44,170 bases of DNA from Ophioceras dolichostomum (lineage: Eukaryota > Ascomycota > Sordariomycetes > Magnaporthales > Ophioceraceae). Each line of letters starts with the position of its first letter. The stretch's first letter is position 1. The position numbers and the translations under genes were made by a program. Positions 11,768 through 21,731 of the stretch are shown one piece after another. The stretch spans positions 1 through 44,170 of the forward strand of contig PYST01000321.1 of NCBI GenBank assembly GCA_003049485.1, written 5' to 3'. A model generated the notes under the pieces. That model saw only the letters and a list, made by a program, of their open reading frames with translations. It did no database searches and was not told where the DNA came from.

Positions 11768-12824
11768 TCAGCCTGGGACGGTATCCAAAGTCCCCTTTCC
11801 GGAAGTGGAAGGCGGCACCGCGCCCTTCTGGGCTCTCAGCTTCTCCTCGAACTTGGCAAACTCCTTGGCCGCAATCTCCTCTTCCTGATCCATGACTTGG
11901 ATAACACCTTTGACCTCTTCGATCTAGAACGCAAAGCCGGGTGTCAGTCTCACAGGTATGAAGCTCACGAAATAGCCCACAAGAAGTAGCGGAAACTGGG
12001 GAGGGTGAACCAACATAGTGCATCAACATGCCCTCGATCCCATTCTTCAAGGTGACCGTGCTCGAGTCGCAGGTACGGCACGCGCCGCGGAGCTTCAGGA
12101 GCACATTGCCGTCCTCGAAGCCGCGGAACTCGATATCCCCGCCGTCCTCCTGAATGGCGGGGCGGATCCGAGTCTCGAGCAGCTCCTTGATCATACCAAC
12201 CACCTCGCTGTCTTCCTCGTTGTACGCAAGAGTGTCCTCCTCCCCGGCCTCCTGCCCGTGGTCCTCGCCACCGGCCCCGCGCTCGACGACGTTCACGATC
12301 TGCTGCCCAGACGTGATGGCCTCGGTGATGAGGGCAAAAATCTCGGGCCTCACGTGCGCCCAGTTGGCGTCGGCCGCCTTGGTCACCGTGATGAAGTCCG
12401 CGCCGTAGAAGACGGACGTCACGCCGTCGATGTTCATCAGCTGCGCAGCCAGCGGCGAGGGGTAGGGCGGCGAGATCGTCGATCGAGGGGACAGGTATTC
12501 GATGAACGGCGCCGGGAAGTTTTCGGGTAGGACACGGTGGTTCGGCAGAAACTTGAGAGCGTCCACGTTCGGCGTCGACTCGGTCTGGATGAATATCGTT
12601 CGCCGACTACCGGGTGCAGGGCCTACCGGTGTTGCCCAGGGCAGATGACTCACCGGCCGTACCGTTGTCCGCCGAGGACTCGCAGCCGCCGAAAGTCGCG
12701 CCCTTTGGTGGCGCTGCCCGGCGGCTGCCAACTCATATGCGCCACATAGCGACGCCGTCCGGACAGGCCGGGTGCGTGATATAAGGGAGAGTGGTGTGCT
12801 AACGAGAAGTTTGACCGGGGCCAT
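11768..12824 (-). CDS. NFU1: NFU1 mitochondrial iron-sulfur cluster scaffold, about 321 aa
   Basis: NFU1-type proteins carry a [4Fe-4S] cluster to late mitochondrial client enzymes such as lipoate synthase. Exon 1 is 12824-12015 and exon 2 is 11923-11768. The intron (12014-11924, 91 nt) interrupts the conserved MLMHY|IEEVKGV in phase 0. Its donor is the less usual GTTGGT and its acceptor TTCTAG. The first ~75 residues are Arg/Ser/Ala-rich without acids, as in a mitochondrial presequence. The Nfu N-terminal domain begins at RTIFIQTESTPNVDALKFLP. The NifU C-terminal domain runs from VVGMIKELLETRIRPAIQ and contains the cluster-binding CxxC, Cys249 and Cys252 (ACRTCDSST). The tail FAKFEEKLRAQKG is typical of fungal members. 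A GTGAGT near codon 58 looks like a donor but no in-phase acceptor follows closely, so I left the presequence unspliced. It diverges from the HIT zinc-finger gene. Confidence 0.93.
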
Positions 12825-13421
12825 GGCTCCCAGAATCCAGGGATGAGCCCTGAGTTACAGACTGAAATATGGGCGAGGCAAACCAATGATACAATGAGCA
12901 CCTAGGTAGAATGAATGTTAGAAAAGACTGTCATTTCTATACGTGGTAGGGAGGGAAAAAATATCACAATTAATGGATTGATGAAATCGTCAACCTCGGA
13001 AATCGATTTCAAAGCCGTTAGCAGCTCCGACCGGGAACCGACCGCGCCGGCGGGCAAAAATTTGCGTCATCCTGCCAGCTTGCTTCTAGCGCCCCACAGC
13101 ACAGACAAACCCCACAGAACAAGCAAAAGCTCGGAGCTTTACCGCCGACGAATCGCAAGCAAGGAGAAACAAACCAGAAAAGCAATTGAGGGCCGATGAC
13201 TCGATGGAGAAAAAAAAAAATTCGAACCATACGGGAATATGGCATGGATGTTTTGTCAGCACTAGATGATGAACACAGCATCGTAGATCCTGTTGTGCGC
13301 ATGAGGATCTGATTGGTTTGGACAATTCCGATTTCAGCTTTGACAACGACGACAAACCTCGAACCTCCTTCCAAAACCCTGTCCTCCCCGGCGGCGGCGC
13401 GGGGGCTCGGCGTGGAAAACG
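12825..13421. promoter_or_regulatory. Shared divergent promoter region of NFU1 and the HIT zinc-finger gene
   Basis: This 597-bp spacer separates the start codons of two outward-facing genes, so it must carry both promoters. It contains A/T-rich patches (around 12915-12975 and the A-run near 13210). I see no clear TATA box at the usual distance from either start. Confidence 0.5.
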
Positions 13422-14440
13422 ATGATCGCCTCCCCCACCGACGGAATCTCACAGCTGACCGTGGAGGACACGGAGACCGCGGAGACGCGTCCAGCTTCCC
13501 CGCCGAGACAGGGTCCCAGTGATGCACCCGACGTCAGCGGAGGAGAAGCTGGAGGCAATACACAAACCCAAAACCCACCAAAATCAGCAGATGCGACAGC
13601 GGCCGACGACGGTGGGGATACAGACGACGCGCCGAAGAAGCCTTCCCGAACCGTTTGCGGGGTCTGCGGGAAGGAAGTTAGCAGATACAAGTGCCCGCAC
13701 TGCGCCCTTGCATAGTATGTCCCACCTGTTCTGCTTCTCCTCCCTCGCGCATTGCCGTTTTCATTGCCATTGCCATTGCCGGCCGCTGCTAACACGAACC
13801 CATTCTCCGCCCCCCTCGCAGCTGCTCAGTAGCCTGCTCGCGCCTCCACCGCGACGCCCACCCGCCGGACTCCCTCCCAAGCAGGCCCGCGCCCTCCACA
13901 AAAACAGCCGCCCCCACCAAGCCCGCCGCCCCCGCGCACCCCTTCAGCGTCCTCGACAACTCCCCTGAGCTCAAGCGCCTCTTCGAGCGCTACCCGAACC
14001 TCCCCTCCACCCTAGACCGCATCCACTCCACGACGCTGCCACCACCTAGCACTGGCGCTACCACCAGTACCACTAGAGGCGGCCTGCCCTGGAGCCTCGC
14101 GGACGTCAAGCATAAGATCTCCGGCTCCGGGTCCGGAGGAGGAGGCAGAAAGAAGCCGCAGCCGGTGGTGTGGACCAAGGACGTCGGCCTGCGCCGCGGC
14201 AAGGCCGCCCTGCGCAAGGCGAGGATGGACCCCGGCGAAGACGGCGACGGCGTGCGCGAGTACTGCGAGCTCGTGCTGCACCTGCTCCAGACGGCGTCGG
14301 ACGCGGCGGGCCATAATAGGACCGTGGCCGGCTCGGACCACTTCACGGCCGTGGTGAGGCGGGAGGTGGCGCCCGAGGAGGTGAAGCTGCTCGAGATGCT
14401 GCAGAGGCAGGAGGAGCAGGAGGAGGAGTACGCGGGCTGA
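13422..14440 (+). CDS. HIT-type zinc-finger protein (Hit1/ZNHIT3-like), about 303 aa
   Basis: The zf-HIT domain binds two zinc ions through cross-braced Cys/His ligands. Hit1/ZNHIT3 members help assemble box C/D snoRNPs. Exon 1 is 13422-13714 and exon 2 is 13822-14440. The intron (13715-13821) has GTATGT, a CTAAC branch and CTCGCAG. The phase-2 join rebuilds the finger: Cys79-x2-Cys82, Cys91-x2-Cys94, Cys99-x3-Cys103, His107 and His111 (read as CGVC, CPHC, YCSVAC, HRDAH). The N-terminal 75 residues are acidic and disordered. After the finger, LDNSPELKRLFERYPNLPSTL is the helix commonly found after the finger in fungal members. A Gly/Ser linker and a charged C-terminal helical part ending in QRQEEQEEEYAG follow. 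The protein is longer than yeast Hit1 mainly through disordered inserts, so orthology to Hit1 is likely but not certain. It converges with the next gene. Confidence 0.85.
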
Positions 14441-14934
14441 GCATTGAGCATTGAGCAGTTCCCGGTGCCGTGGAGCTGGATAGGTAGAAGATAGACACCT
14501 AACGCTGCATACCACACCTGCATACGATATTGAATCACGCCTAAAGAGAAGGATATACCCAGTGTAAGATATGTTTAGCGGGGAAACGTCTTGGGGGGTT
14601 GGACGTGGGTACGGCATTGTGATACCCGGGGATCGGGATGCTCGGGGACTTTTGAAGGGAATTCACTGGCAAGGGGAACTCGCGAGGGGTTTCGACGAGG
14701 AGCAGAAGAGCATCACAAGAGGGCGCCACTCTGCAAGACAGAGAGCGGTAGGCGAAACCGCTTCAAAGCAAAAAGTGGCAACGCTCAGGTATATTTATGT
14801 ACTAGGTAGGTAGGTGGGTTTCGTTTCCTGCCACCCCCACCGGTGTATTCTTCTATACACTGTCTGTCTGTGTCTGTCTGGACCACGAACTCCGGTAGCT
14901 TCAACCCCCTTTATTCAGATGCTAACTCCCAATC
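14441..14934. other. Convergent 3' spacer
   Basis: This is the downstream region of two converging genes. It contains a CTAGGTAGGTAGGTG motif near 14803 and a short TGTCTG repeat near 14865. No gene is seen. Confidence 0.5.
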
Positions 14935-16407
14935 TTAACGCCTAAACCGCGAGAAGAAACCTACTTTAGGGGATTTAGGAGGCAGTTCTGCATCGGCGAC
15001 GGTGGTGGTGGTGGTGGTGATGGTAGTCGTCGTCGTCGTTGTTGCCTCGGCTGCAGTGGACTCGTTGGACGACGGCCTGCTGCCGCTGCCGCCGCCGCCG
15101 CTGCCCCGCCGGCCCTTCAGGGCCCAAATCGAAACAGGCCGCTTCACTATTGGCGCGCTGTTGTTGTTGTTGCTGCTGCTGCTGCCCTTGTCCTTTTTCA
15201 GCTTGTCGTTCTTGGCGGCGGAGGCGGCGACGGCCTCGTCGTGCTTAGTGGGTGCCGCTGCCTCGTCGCTCTGCGTCCAGTCCACGCGGTGCTCGTGCGC
15301 AGCAGCCGGGTCGACGTGCACCGGCACGCCGTGCTGGTGGTGGTGCTCAACCGCCTCCTCCTCTGGGATGGGCGACTCGCACAGCACGAGCGAGTGTCTT
15401 CCGACGACGTCGTCCCATCCCAGCGGCCTGTCCGGGAGGTCGCCGGCGCTGACTCTCCGGGGGCCGGCTGGGTGCTGATGCGGCTGGTGGGGATTGTCGC
15501 TCCTCCCGCCGTAGCTATGTCGGTGGTGAGCAGTAGTAGTAGTGGTGGTGGCATGGTGGTGGTGGTTATTGTGCTGCTCCCGCGCCGCCTCCCGCGCCGC
15601 CTCCCGCGCCGCCTCGTCCGCCTCGCCCGCTTCTTCCAGCATGCGCGTCAGCTGGAACTGGTTCCGCTCGTGGACCCTCTCGCGCTTGCTCTGCGCCCTG
15701 CGCAGCGCGCGCGTCTGCTCGCACGGCGCCGCCGACGGGTCGACGGCCGCCGCGTCGCCCTCCATGTGGAACCGGAGCGCGGGCCGCGAGAGCCGGTGCG
15801 CCGGGCCGGCCGCCAGCTGCATGCTGACGGCCGTGGCCGTCCGGGCGAACTGCGCGGCCGCCTCGCGGGGCACGTACGGGTGCGGGGCCGGGGCGGGGGC
15901 CGGGGCGGCGTCGGGCGGTGGATCTGAGGGCTTCTCGGCGGCGCTACTGCTGCGGCTGTTTAGGCCCATCATGGACGATTTTCGTCGGGCCCGCTCTAAG
16001 AGCGATTTCAGGCCTGGTGGCGCATGTGACTCTGTTGTTATCGTTGGCTGGGAAGGTTGTGGTTGTTGTGGTTGTTGTTCTGGCTGCTGCTGCTGCTGCT
16101 CGACAGCAGCTCTTCGGGAGGAGGATGAATGGTCGTTTCGGGTTTGCGCGTGCGAGGAGCTGGCCCCGGGCTTCCTCTTAGTGGTTCGGTCGACGTTGCT
16201 CTTGGCCTGGGCTTCCCGGGTCGACCTGCGCTCCGCCGCAGCGGCAGCCTCGGCTCTCGCTCGTCTTCTCCTCTCCTGGTCCGCGAGTACGAGCTGTAGG
16301 CGGCGGGCCAACTCTTCGGGGTCGACTGGACCGTCAGAAGGCGCACGACTGGACTTCGTCGCCTTTCCTGGCGGACGAAGCGCTGCGTGGTTCTTCGTAT
16401 GGCTCAT
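14935..16407 (-). CDS. Hypothetical low-complexity protein, 490 aa, single exon
   Basis: No enzyme or binding domain is recognised. The frame is open for 490 codons in GC-rich DNA with fungal codon use and starts at ATG (MSHTKNHAALRPPGK). The layout is a basic, charged helix (residues ~30-70, PEELARRLQLVLADQERRRR), a poly-Gln/Pro tract, PPGLKSLLERARRKSSMMG, an Ala/Pro stretch, a second charged helix (RALRRAQSKRERVHERNQFQLTRMLEEAGE) followed by three EAAR repeats, and a His/Thr-rich segment. A conserved-looking motif RVSAGDLPDRPLGWDDVVGRHSLVL, where 20 residues is the visible core, follows. The C-terminus is Ser/Asn/Gly/Thr-rich and ends in KSPKVGFFSRFRR. The short basic, aromatic end and the GWDDVVGR motif are the parts most likely to be functional. 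No signal peptide or membrane span is present. The opposite-strand frames here are shadows of its GGT/GCC-rich codons. Confidence 0.72.
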   Translation of the reverse strand: MSHTKNHAALRPPGKATKSSRAPSDGPVDPEELARRLQLVLADQERRRRARAEAAAAAERRSTREAQAKSNVDRTTKRKPGASSSHAQTRNDHSSSSRRAAVEQQQQQPEQQPQQPQPSQPTITTESHAPPGLKSLLERARRKSSMMGLNSRSSSAAEKPSDPPPDAAPAPAPAPHPYVPREAAAQFARTATAVSMQLAAGPAHRLSRPALRFHMEGDAAAVDPSAAPCEQTRALRRAQSKRERVHERNQFQLTRMLEEAGEADEAAREAAREAAREQHNNHHHHATTTTTTAHHRHSYGGRSDNPHQPHQHPAGPRRVSAGDLPDRPLGWDDVVGRHSLVLCESPIPEEEAVEHHHQHGVPVHVDPAAAHEHRVDWTQSDEAAAPTKHDEAVAASAAKNDKLKKDKGSSSSNNNNSAPIVKRPVSIWALKGRRGSGGGGSGSRPSSNESTAAEATTTTTTTITTTTTTVADAELPPKSPKVGFFSRFRR

Positions 16408-18042
16408 ATCCGGTGTTCCTCTCCCTTTCCTCTTTTCTTTCTTTCCCTGCTATGACCTGCTCGCTCGGGGCGACACGTAAGAAGTGTCTATTGTAGACGA
16501 GGAGATAGAGCCGAAGTCAGGGAGGACCACAACTATGTAGGTAGTAGGTACCTAGAGCCTGTTGGCGTCTCCGAAAATTCAGAAGCCGGTATGGATAAGG
16601 GAAGACACCGTCGGGTACGCCGTCCCTATAATAAATGTGACGGCGGCTGGCGTGAGGTTGCAGCAGCAGGACCGTTTCCTCCTTTTTATCACCACTCCTG
16701 GCGAAAGCAGAGGGATGTCATTCATTCAGAAGGATTTTGTGTCTCAGGTCCACAAAACAACCTAAAAGGGCCGCCCGTGAAGGAAAGCTTGTAAGTCCTT
16801 TTATGTGTCTCGAGTCGTCCAGTTCTAGTTCTAGACCCAGAACTCAACAAAAGACTTAACAAGGATGATCCCTTCCTCGTAGGGTACGTTATTCAAGAAC
16901 AAACTGAAAAGAGGCAGAGAAGAGACAAATATGAAAAAGTGAGTGAAGGCACACACGGGAGCCTACCATTTAGTACATTTTCAACCTAGGTACTGCTCCG
17001 ACCCTACTACCACCTAGCTGAGGTAGGTACCGCAAGGGGCCTCCACATCCAAGCCTAGCAGCGTTACGATTGCACTCCGAATGGGGCAAGGTGATGGGGG
17101 ACCGGAGGGCCTTGGCAGATCGCACACCCGCTGAGCACTGGCGCCCGCCGGTCTTGCCCTCTCTCTCCTCGAGGGGAAGCAAGTCTGGTGTCGGTCAGTC
17201 GGCAAAAAGGACGTTAAAACCTGCTGGGCAATCCAATATTCCATGCCCGGCTCTTTTTTAGTGAGTCGCATTTTTGGGGGGGTCTGATACTATGGATGGT
17301 ATGCAAAAAGTGCGTGTGCGTTCATCTGTGTGTTTGTGATGGTGTCACGCAACGGCGCGGACCTCGTGTTTTCCTTCCAAGCGCGAGAGAGAGAGACTTT
17401 AACCGGGGTGGGAGGCCAGAAAGAGGGAAAGCCGGGGCAGCTCTCATTCGTCTCTTTCCCTAGCTTTGCATATAGTGCGCATGTCCGGAAAGGGGAAAGA
17501 CAGCAGCAAGGAGGGGCGGCACCATAGTTGGCTTGACAGGTTGCCAATAGTTTGGTCGCCTAGTGTGACCCATCCATAGCGGCCGCTTCGTCTAGGTCAA
17601 ACCGTATGTATGGAGGCGGCGGCGGATAGAAACCAAAGGGCACAAAGGGCGGTCGGTACTTTGTCAACTACTGATGAGGGAAAGAACTGAGGGAGAGAGC
17701 GGTGACCGTTCTGAGAGGGAAAAGCTGATGAGGAGCCTGCCATCTGCGTATCTGGTCCTTTGTTCGACTCAGAAAATACTCCCTCCAATGACCCCACATC
17801 ACCGGGCGTTCCCTCTTCCCTTCTTGGTCTGCTCTCGTGATCCCGATGGATGGATGAGCAGACAAGATCCGTCTTTGTTGTTTTAGTCGGTGTGGGGTCA
17901 ATCCTGTGGCGTGGGGTCTCCTCCCCCAGAAAATTGACTGTGGCGGGCACCAGGCACGCAAGGGAGACCCTGGCCCATTTTACAACGGATAACCGATGGA
18001 CAAGGGCAAAAAAAAAAGATCAGGGAAAAAAAATCGCCGGGG

Positions 18043-18154
18043 AATCTTCGCCAACGGTTTTTATCTTTGCCAACGGCCGAAGATGATGCTGATGATAATC
18101 GACGATGATGGTGGCACGACCGAATAGTCCACAAAAAAACCGTTGGCGAAGATT
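18043..18154. repeat. Perfect 20-bp inverted repeat with a third near-copy in the loop
   Basis: The left arm is 18043-18062 (AATCTTCGCCAACGGTTTTT) and the right arm 18135-18154 is its exact reverse complement. The 72-nt loop contains ATCTTTGCCAACGG at 18063-18076, a direct near-copy of the left-arm core with one mismatch. Transcribed, the arms could form a long hairpin. As DNA it resembles the ends of a small non-autonomous element or a paired protein-binding site. No coding function is seen. Confidence 0.8.
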
Positions 18155-19808
18155 GATCGATTCCTGCTGGCTCGTCTGTCGGTCGGCGGCAAGGTGCAGA
18201 GCAACGGAGGAACGAGATGGGGCGCGAGATGGGGTATGACTGGCGTAGAGACCACAAGAGACATTGCGCCGGCATCTGATGCCGGGTGGTATTGGACTGT
18301 CCGGTCATTGGATGGTTCTCCTTACGAAATCACGGTACGCAAAGCTCGATGGCTCTCTGCTTTGCGGATCATTTCCCAGTTCAGGAGACGCTATGAGAGT
18401 CACCCCCTTTCTTTCCCTTTCTTTGTTGTTTTATTCTTATTCGCATTGTTTTCTTCCGTCTTGCTGGTGCGTGCACTAGTTGCCCTGCAGTTCAGCATGA
18501 AGAGAGAGAGAGAGAGAAAAAAAGACCAGGGCTTGACAGCCAAGATGTTCTGTTCTCCAAGCCGTGCCTGAACTCAGTGTTGCTTTTTCCTTTGATGCAA
18601 CGGGCATCGCAAACCTTAAACCTCTTGCCCCTACACCGCCATGTAGTCCAAGGACTCCTCCCCAACCGGCTGAGTTCTTGTACTTCCTGAGGGTGACGAT
18701 GGGAGGAGACCAGGGAGCGAAAGTCAACAGTTGCGCGGGTGCATCATGGAATCGATCCGAGCTTCGACGGAGCTTCCCCTCCCCTTCTTTGCTGCTTCGA
18801 TGGCTACCACAGCCTCAGTCCCGCAGCATCAGCATCCTCATCAAAGGCGAGAGTCCAAGTGGCAGCTCCTCTTCTAACGGTACCTAGCGTTAGTTGAGCC
18901 TAGGCTGATGTACTAGGACGTCCGGGAGCGGGACCCGGCCCTAGCTAGCCACAGGCCGGAGAACATCAATCTGCTAGATTAAGACCGAGGCAATCAGTGT
19001 TGACCTTCAGGCGAATAATCTGGGACGGCTATGTCTCAGTCAGGCTGTCTTCAAGGAAGTCAGCCAAGACCTCCGGAACTGCCTCAATACCCGACGCGAC
19101 ATCGGGGACTCGTATTATGGGAGTCTAGGGGAGGGAAGATTTCGAGGATTTTGGGAGCTCTAGGGGTAGCGTGATCGAACCTGTTGCCTCGGCCATGATA
19201 TCCAAGCAGAGTGGTAAAGATCACGAAAGCTCCGCGCCAAGAGACTCTACGCCGACCTACCCCGGCCCGGCCCCGAAACGGACCACCCAGGTAATGAGAA
19301 CATCGAGAGCCGGGCCACGTGACGATAAGGACTGGGAGGAGTCGGCTCTTGGGTCACACGTTTGCTGAGCTCTTTGAGTACCTACCTTGGTATACAAAGA
19401 CCGTTTGACTCAAGAGCGCCAGAGCCAAGGCAGGGGATCATGTGGTTGGGGAGGTGGCCTCTGCAGTGGTGATTTGGACTGAAGTCATCAGTCACCTCCC
19501 CCGGAAGAGGCGAGAAAGAACCACGACTGAACTGATGTTGTGAGGGCCATCAGCAGGCCTTGTTGGCCGAACTCGTGGCGCCCCGGCCTGTGGCACGTCG
19601 GCCGTTCATGTGGTGGCAGGCGGGTAGACAATTAATGTGCCCATTAGGTGAAGCGGCGTGCTGAGTTTGTGGCCAGGCCAGCGACAGACAGAACCAACAA
19701 GCATACCTATTTCCATTCCTGACAGCCCCTGATTTGGGGGCGTTCCAATTGACAGCTTTTCACCTTCCCCGCATCCCTCGTTCGTACTACTCAGCACATG
19801 ACCATCAG

Positions 19809-19816
19809 TGTATAAA
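19809..19816 (+). promoter_or_regulatory. Possible TATA box of the kinase-like gene
   Basis: TATAAATT lies about 105 bases before the chosen ATG at 19916, a usual spacing for a fungal core promoter. It is called from sequence and position only. Confidence 0.4.
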
Positions 19817-19915
19817 TTTCCACACCGAGACTCATCATCATTGGTTTCAACTTCTAACTGCTCTTTCTTCTGGCGGCCTCTTTTTATCAACTATGAATTA
19901 TGCACGCCTGCCATC

Positions 19916-21092
19916 ATGTCATCCACAATGTCTCCAGACCCTAGGGGTTCCTCCGTCCTCCCTCCAGACCGAAATGCCGAGGCAAGGAAGCTGGCAGCCT
20001 CCCTCACGAACCAACAAATACACGACCTCGCCGTACAGTTCACCTTGGATGACCAGAGCGGGCGGCGGCCCTTCTTCGGGTACCCGCCGGAGAAACCTCT
20101 GATCTTTATCAAGTTCCAGCTCGAATCGTACAGGGAGATTCTTGGCGAGGCGGACATGCAGAGGCTCGCATTCGACTTTCTGCGCAGTGCTCCCAACCAG
20201 CAGCAGCAGGACGACCCTGCGGCCATCGAGGTGCGCGTTCCGGAGGTGTTCAAGGCCTTCCGGATCGACACCCAGTGGTCGACCACCCTTTCGTACTTGG
20301 TGATGGAATACGTCAAGGGCCGCACGCTGTGGGACATCCGCGGCAGCTACGGTCAACCCGAATACGAGAGCACATCCCCATACTGTTCGGCCATGGCGCG
20401 TACGGTCCAACTGCTCACCACGATGCCCGTGCCCGCCGATGCGATTCCCGGCCCGTACACGACGACTCAGCCGTGCCTTCGACCGATCAGGCATGTTTTC
20501 TTCAAAGAGGGTGACGCATGTCGCGAGTACAAAAACATTCCGGAATTTGAGGCGCACCTCAAGGAGGCAAGTTTAACACTAACCCCACCNNNNNNNNNNN
20601 NNNNNNNNNNNNNNNNNNNNNNNNNNNNNNNNNNNNNNNNNNNNNNNNNNNNNNNNNNNNNNNNNNNNNNNNNNNNNNNNNNNNNNNNCCCCTCGCCACT
20701 ACCCCGAAGCCCCTGCTTGTAATGAGTCTAAATGGTACGGCCATTATTAACAGGAGGTGCCAAACTATATATAGATCGGTGCACGCTGCATAGGCAGACC
20801 GGGCCGCATCACGCTCGAGCGAGAGCTCCATTTCTGCTACACCGACTTCAACTTCACCAACTTCATCGTCCACAAGGAGAAATCATCGGGCCGGAAAATC
20901 CTGTACATTCTGGATTTCGAACACGCCTCGTTCCTGCCTCTGAGCTTCCTCGCCTTTGCTGCCCATGTAGGAGTTGATGGGAGTTCGGCAGTGCAAAAAC
21001 AGTTCGGCGACACCTTGCCAACCGACAATATCAAGGCAATGCGGCAGATTGCCTACAATCTTGCAGTCTCGGGCGTTGGTTTTGGAGATTGA
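19916..21092 (+). CDS. APH/kinase-fold phosphotransferase-like protein, interrupted by an assembly gap
   Basis: This resembles the large, mostly uncharacterised fungal family with the aminoglycoside-phosphotransferase fold; the substrate is unknown. The start is ATG 19916 (MSSTMSPDPRG); the frame extends further upstream only to a GTG. The N-lobe shows PLIFIKFQLES, a likely ATP-lysine strand, and the hinge-like YLVMEYVKGRTLWDI. The sequence is lost in a run of N at 20590-20688. The 3' exon most likely starts at 20775 after an acceptor ATATATAG: an in-frame TAG sits immediately before it, and 20775-21092 is exactly 106 codons. It carries the catalytic loop CYTDFNFTNFIV, in which Asp and Asn of the HxDxxxxN motif remain but His is replaced by Tyr, and the metal-binding ILDFEHAS. 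The protein ends VSGVGFGD. At least one intron lies in or beside the gap, so the full length cannot be given. Confidence 0.75.
20590..20688. other. Assembly gap (99 N) inside the kinase-like gene
   Basis: The bases are undetermined. The gap falls between the N-lobe and the catalytic loop of the kinase-like gene and hides an exon end and part of an intron. Its true length is unknown. Confidence 0.98.
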
Positions 21093-21731
21093 TGGCTAGT
21101 AGCCAGTCACACATGTGTCAACGGAGTTCCCGCACAGATATTGTCAGGGCGTATGCTTCAACTAGGTTGATTCTGGCTTTTCAAAGGGGATTTTTTATAG
21201 GCTTTCATTTTACTTCTTCGTCTACTTGAGCATTGGTTAGCGTGACCGTATTGCTATGAACTATCTACACCTAGTACCTAGAGGTAGGTATCAGGTATTC
21301 ACCACTAGTATTGTACTCCAGGTTGGGTCGTGCCTGATCCTATGCGATTAGCTATCGCAACATGTGACGCTATTGTCGATGTGAAATCAAACAAAAACGT
21401 ATCTATAAAGGTATTACCAGCCTACCAGATATGAATGCGAAACAACTATTTTCCCCTATTGCTTTAACGTCCACTCATACGGTACGGTACATATCCGAAT
21501 ACGACTAGGTACTTGAACGCTATGCTAACTCCCGTTCAGCTGTAAAACTGCCTAGGCACCTATCTAACTACTCACAACCTAGCCTCCTCCCCTAGTATAT
21601 CTGCTCACCCAAACACGCCAAGTCGGTGGCCGTCCAGTGACATTTTCAAACCTCACTCTGGGCACTGCCGAGTGAGCCATACTGGTAGGATGTGACCCGA
21701 ATGCCGGCTACATCCAGCTCGAGGCAGTTAG
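21093..21731. other. Spacer between convergent accessory genes
   Basis: This is A/T-richer sequence with several GTACC, CCTAGG and TAGGTA motif fragments (near 21275-21295 and 21505-21560). No gene is seen. It should hold the 3' ends of the kinase-like gene and of the first paralogue. Confidence 0.45.

Larger units (their letters stand above)
16408..19915. other. 3.5 kb gene-poor interval, start of accessory block
   Basis: No coding gene is supported; the open frames are short and carry no family signature. It contains TAGGTAGTAGGTACCTAG near 16536, related motifs near 17000-17030, a perfect 20-bp inverted repeat around 18043-18154 and a GA microsatellite near 18504. The last ~110 bases form the promoter of the kinase-like gene. 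Confidence 0.45.

Noticed and set aside
12018..12530. 170-codon + frame overlapping NFU1
   Set aside because: It is antisense to conserved NFU1 domains, which explain the open frame.
12600..12660. Additional short intron in the NFU1 presequence (GTGAGT donor)
   Set aside because: The nearby AG acceptors would give an intron of about 31-47 nt and break the reading frame of the conserved RTIFIQTESTP segment.
15241..15927. 228-codon + frame with Arg/Val-rich sequence
   Set aside because: It is antisense to the low-complexity 490-aa protein and reflects its repeated codons.
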